A stretch of 6,341 nucleotides of DNA from Alphaproteobacteria bacterium (lineage in GTDB: Bacteria; Pseudomonadota; Alphaproteobacteria; Sphingomonadales; Sphingomonadaceae): assembly GCA_028293055.1 (NCBI GenBank), contig JAQGLD010000116.1, positions 1-6,341 of the forward strand, given 5' to 3'. The stretch's first letter is position 1. Each line of letters begins with the position of its first letter. The notes below the pieces were generated by a model. That model ran no database searches, was not told the origin of the DNA, and worked only from the letters and a program-made list of their open reading frames with translations. A program made the position numbers and the translations under genes. Shown piece after piece: positions 5,786 to 6,341 of the stretch.

Positions 5786-5815
5786 TCGTCATTCCCGCGA
5801 AAGCGGGAATGACGA
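5786..5815. repeat. 13-bp perfect hairpin with GAAA loop, intergenic palindromic repeat and likely bidirectional terminator
   Basis: TCGTCATTCCCGC (5786-5798) pairs perfectly with GCGGGAATGACGA (5803-5815) around GAAA. The sequence type (ATTCCCGC ... GCGGGAAT) is a widespread dispersed intergenic palindrome in proteobacteria. It sits between the convergent serB and PilZ genes, where a two-way transcription stop is expected. On the minus strand moderately T-rich sequence follows (GTTTTGG, then ATTTTTG); on the plus strand there is no T-tract. Confidence 0.8.
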
Positions 5816-5822
5816 GCAAAGC

Positions 5823-5836
5823 GGGACGCGTGTCCC
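5823..5836. terminator. Short hairpin just after the PilZ gene
   Basis: GGGAC (5823-5827) and GTCCC (5832-5836) pair around GCGT. It lies 16 bp beyond the PilZ stop on the minus strand, and the larger hairpin at 5786-5815 follows. The stem is short and lacks a T-tract, so it may only assist termination. Confidence 0.3.
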
Positions 5837-5852
5837 TTGAACGCCGGGGATG

Positions 5853-6170
5853 TCAGCCGGGCCGGCTCATGTCGCTTGCGATGGCGGCGAGGGCGAAGCC
5901 CATCGAATGTTCGCCGCAGGTGAAGATCAGGCGGATCCCGTCCGTCGCGAGCGACTGGACACGGCCGTGGATGGCGCCGGCCTCGGGATGGCGGAGCTCG
6001 ACCATCGTACCGAGCTCGGGACGGGCATTGGTCTCGAGAAAGGCTCCGGTCGCGGAAATCTCTCGCAAGGCTGCCGGCGACGGCCGATCGCTGACCAGGA
6101 CGCACATCCGGCGCCTCCGCCAGCGCGAAGCCATTGCCGATCCGCCTTTGACCTTTCCGACCGCCCCCAT
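5853..6170 (-). CDS. Small PilZ-like protein (possible cyclic-di-GMP receptor)
   Basis: From the ATG at 6170 the product has 105 residues and is essentially one PilZ-type beta-barrel domain. It has a basic N-terminal segment ASRWRRRRM (14-22) that could provide the RxxxR c-di-GMP motif (R16, R20), followed by REISATGAFLET (36-47), ELGTMVELRHPEAG and a C-terminal strand/helix region (SMGFALAAIASDM). The second binding motif is normally D/N-x-S-x-x-G; here it is E37-x-S39-x-x-G42, so binding may be altered. I chose the 6170 start because GAGGA (minus strand, 6179-6175) lies 4 nt upstream; an ATG at 6134 would give 93 residues and still keep the arginine motif. The frame is open to 6278, but that part overlaps the end of the preceding SPOR gene. 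The gene follows the SPOR-domain gene by 56 bp on the same strand and may be cotranscribed. Partner or target unknown. Confidence 0.82.
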   Translation of the reverse strand: MGAVGKVKGGSAMASRWRRRRMCVLVSDRPSPAALREISATGAFLETNARPELGTMVELRHPEAGAIHGRVQSLATDGIRLIFTCGEHSMGFALAAIASDMSRPG

Positions 6171-6174
6171 CTCG

Positions 6175-6179
6175 TCCTC
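6175..6179 (-). promoter_or_regulatory. Shine-Dalgarno site supporting the longer PilZ start
   Basis: On the minus strand these bases read GAGGA, 4 nt before the ATG at 6170. The competing ATG at 6134 has only a looser GGCGGA-like site upstream. Confidence 0.5.
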
Positions 6180-6226
6180 GCGGCTTCCACTGGAAACCGT
6201 CTTAAGGGAGGAGGCCGAACAATCGG

Positions 6227-6341
6227 TTAAGGCGCGACCGGGAAGCAGGCGGAGCCGGCGGCCTTGGCAGCGACGCAAAGCCGTTCCGCGGCTTCGCGGC
6301 TGGCGACCGGGCCGGCCTGGAGCCGGGTGACCGCGCCGGCC
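6227..6341 (-). CDS. SPOR-domain protein, C-terminal end only (5' part outside window)
   Basis: Reading the minus strand from 6340 to the TAA at 6229-6227 gives 37 residues: AGAVTRLQAGPVASREAAER, then LCVAAKAAGSACFPVAP. The pattern (V-x-R-L-Q-A-G-P-V-x-S-R-x-A-A-E-R-L, then K-A-A-G-x-x-C-F) is that of the second half of a SPOR domain, which binds denuded peptidoglycan glycan strands, usually at the septum. SPOR proteins are periplasmic and normally have an N-terminal membrane anchor or signal peptide, or are fused to a peptidoglycan enzyme such as a D,D-carboxypeptidase or RlpA; which applies here cannot be seen. The small size of the fragment limits certainty. It lies 56 bp upstream of the PilZ gene on the same strand. 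Confidence 0.75.
   Translation of the reverse strand, partial: AGAVTRLQAGPVASREAAERLCVAAKAAGSACFPVAP

Overview
The window reads as ordinary chromosome of a high-GC alphaproteobacterium, most likely a member of the Sphingomonadales. That placement rests on recalled resemblance of the SerB, MiaA, M28 peptidase and PilZ proteins to sphingomonad versions, on the strong GC bias at third codon positions, and on the C/T-rich palindromic intergenic repeats. No rRNA or other formal marker is present, so the taxonomy is inference.

Layout from left to right: the C-terminal end of an EAL-domain (cyclic-di-GMP phosphodiesterase) protein (+, cut by the window edge); a secreted M28-family zinc aminopeptidase with an inserted PA domain (+); a small stand-alone BLUF blue-light sensor with a TTG start (+); a divergent ketol-acid reductoisomerase (-, convergent with BLUF); about 300 bp of nested inverted repeats; miaA (-) and serB (+), which are divergent and overlap at their start codons; a hairpin-rich intergenic spacer; a small PilZ-like protein (-); and the last 37 codons of a SPOR-domain protein (-, cut by the window edge).

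Functionally this is a mix of housekeeping genes (tRNA modification by MiaA, serine biosynthesis by SerB, branched-chain amino acid biosynthesis by the reductoisomerase), an exported peptidase and signalling proteins. Three signalling proteins (EAL, BLUF, PilZ) fall within 6.3 kb, but they are separated by unrelated genes and strand switches, so they do not form an operon. I see no obvious new defence, mobile or biosynthetic system.

The most unusual part is the repeat block at about 3613-3913. Its two long inverted arms contain internal hairpins whose paired bases have changed together, its right edge supplies the last codons and stop of miaA, and it lies between miaA and a reductoisomerase where, from memory of related genomes, acetolactate synthase genes might be expected.
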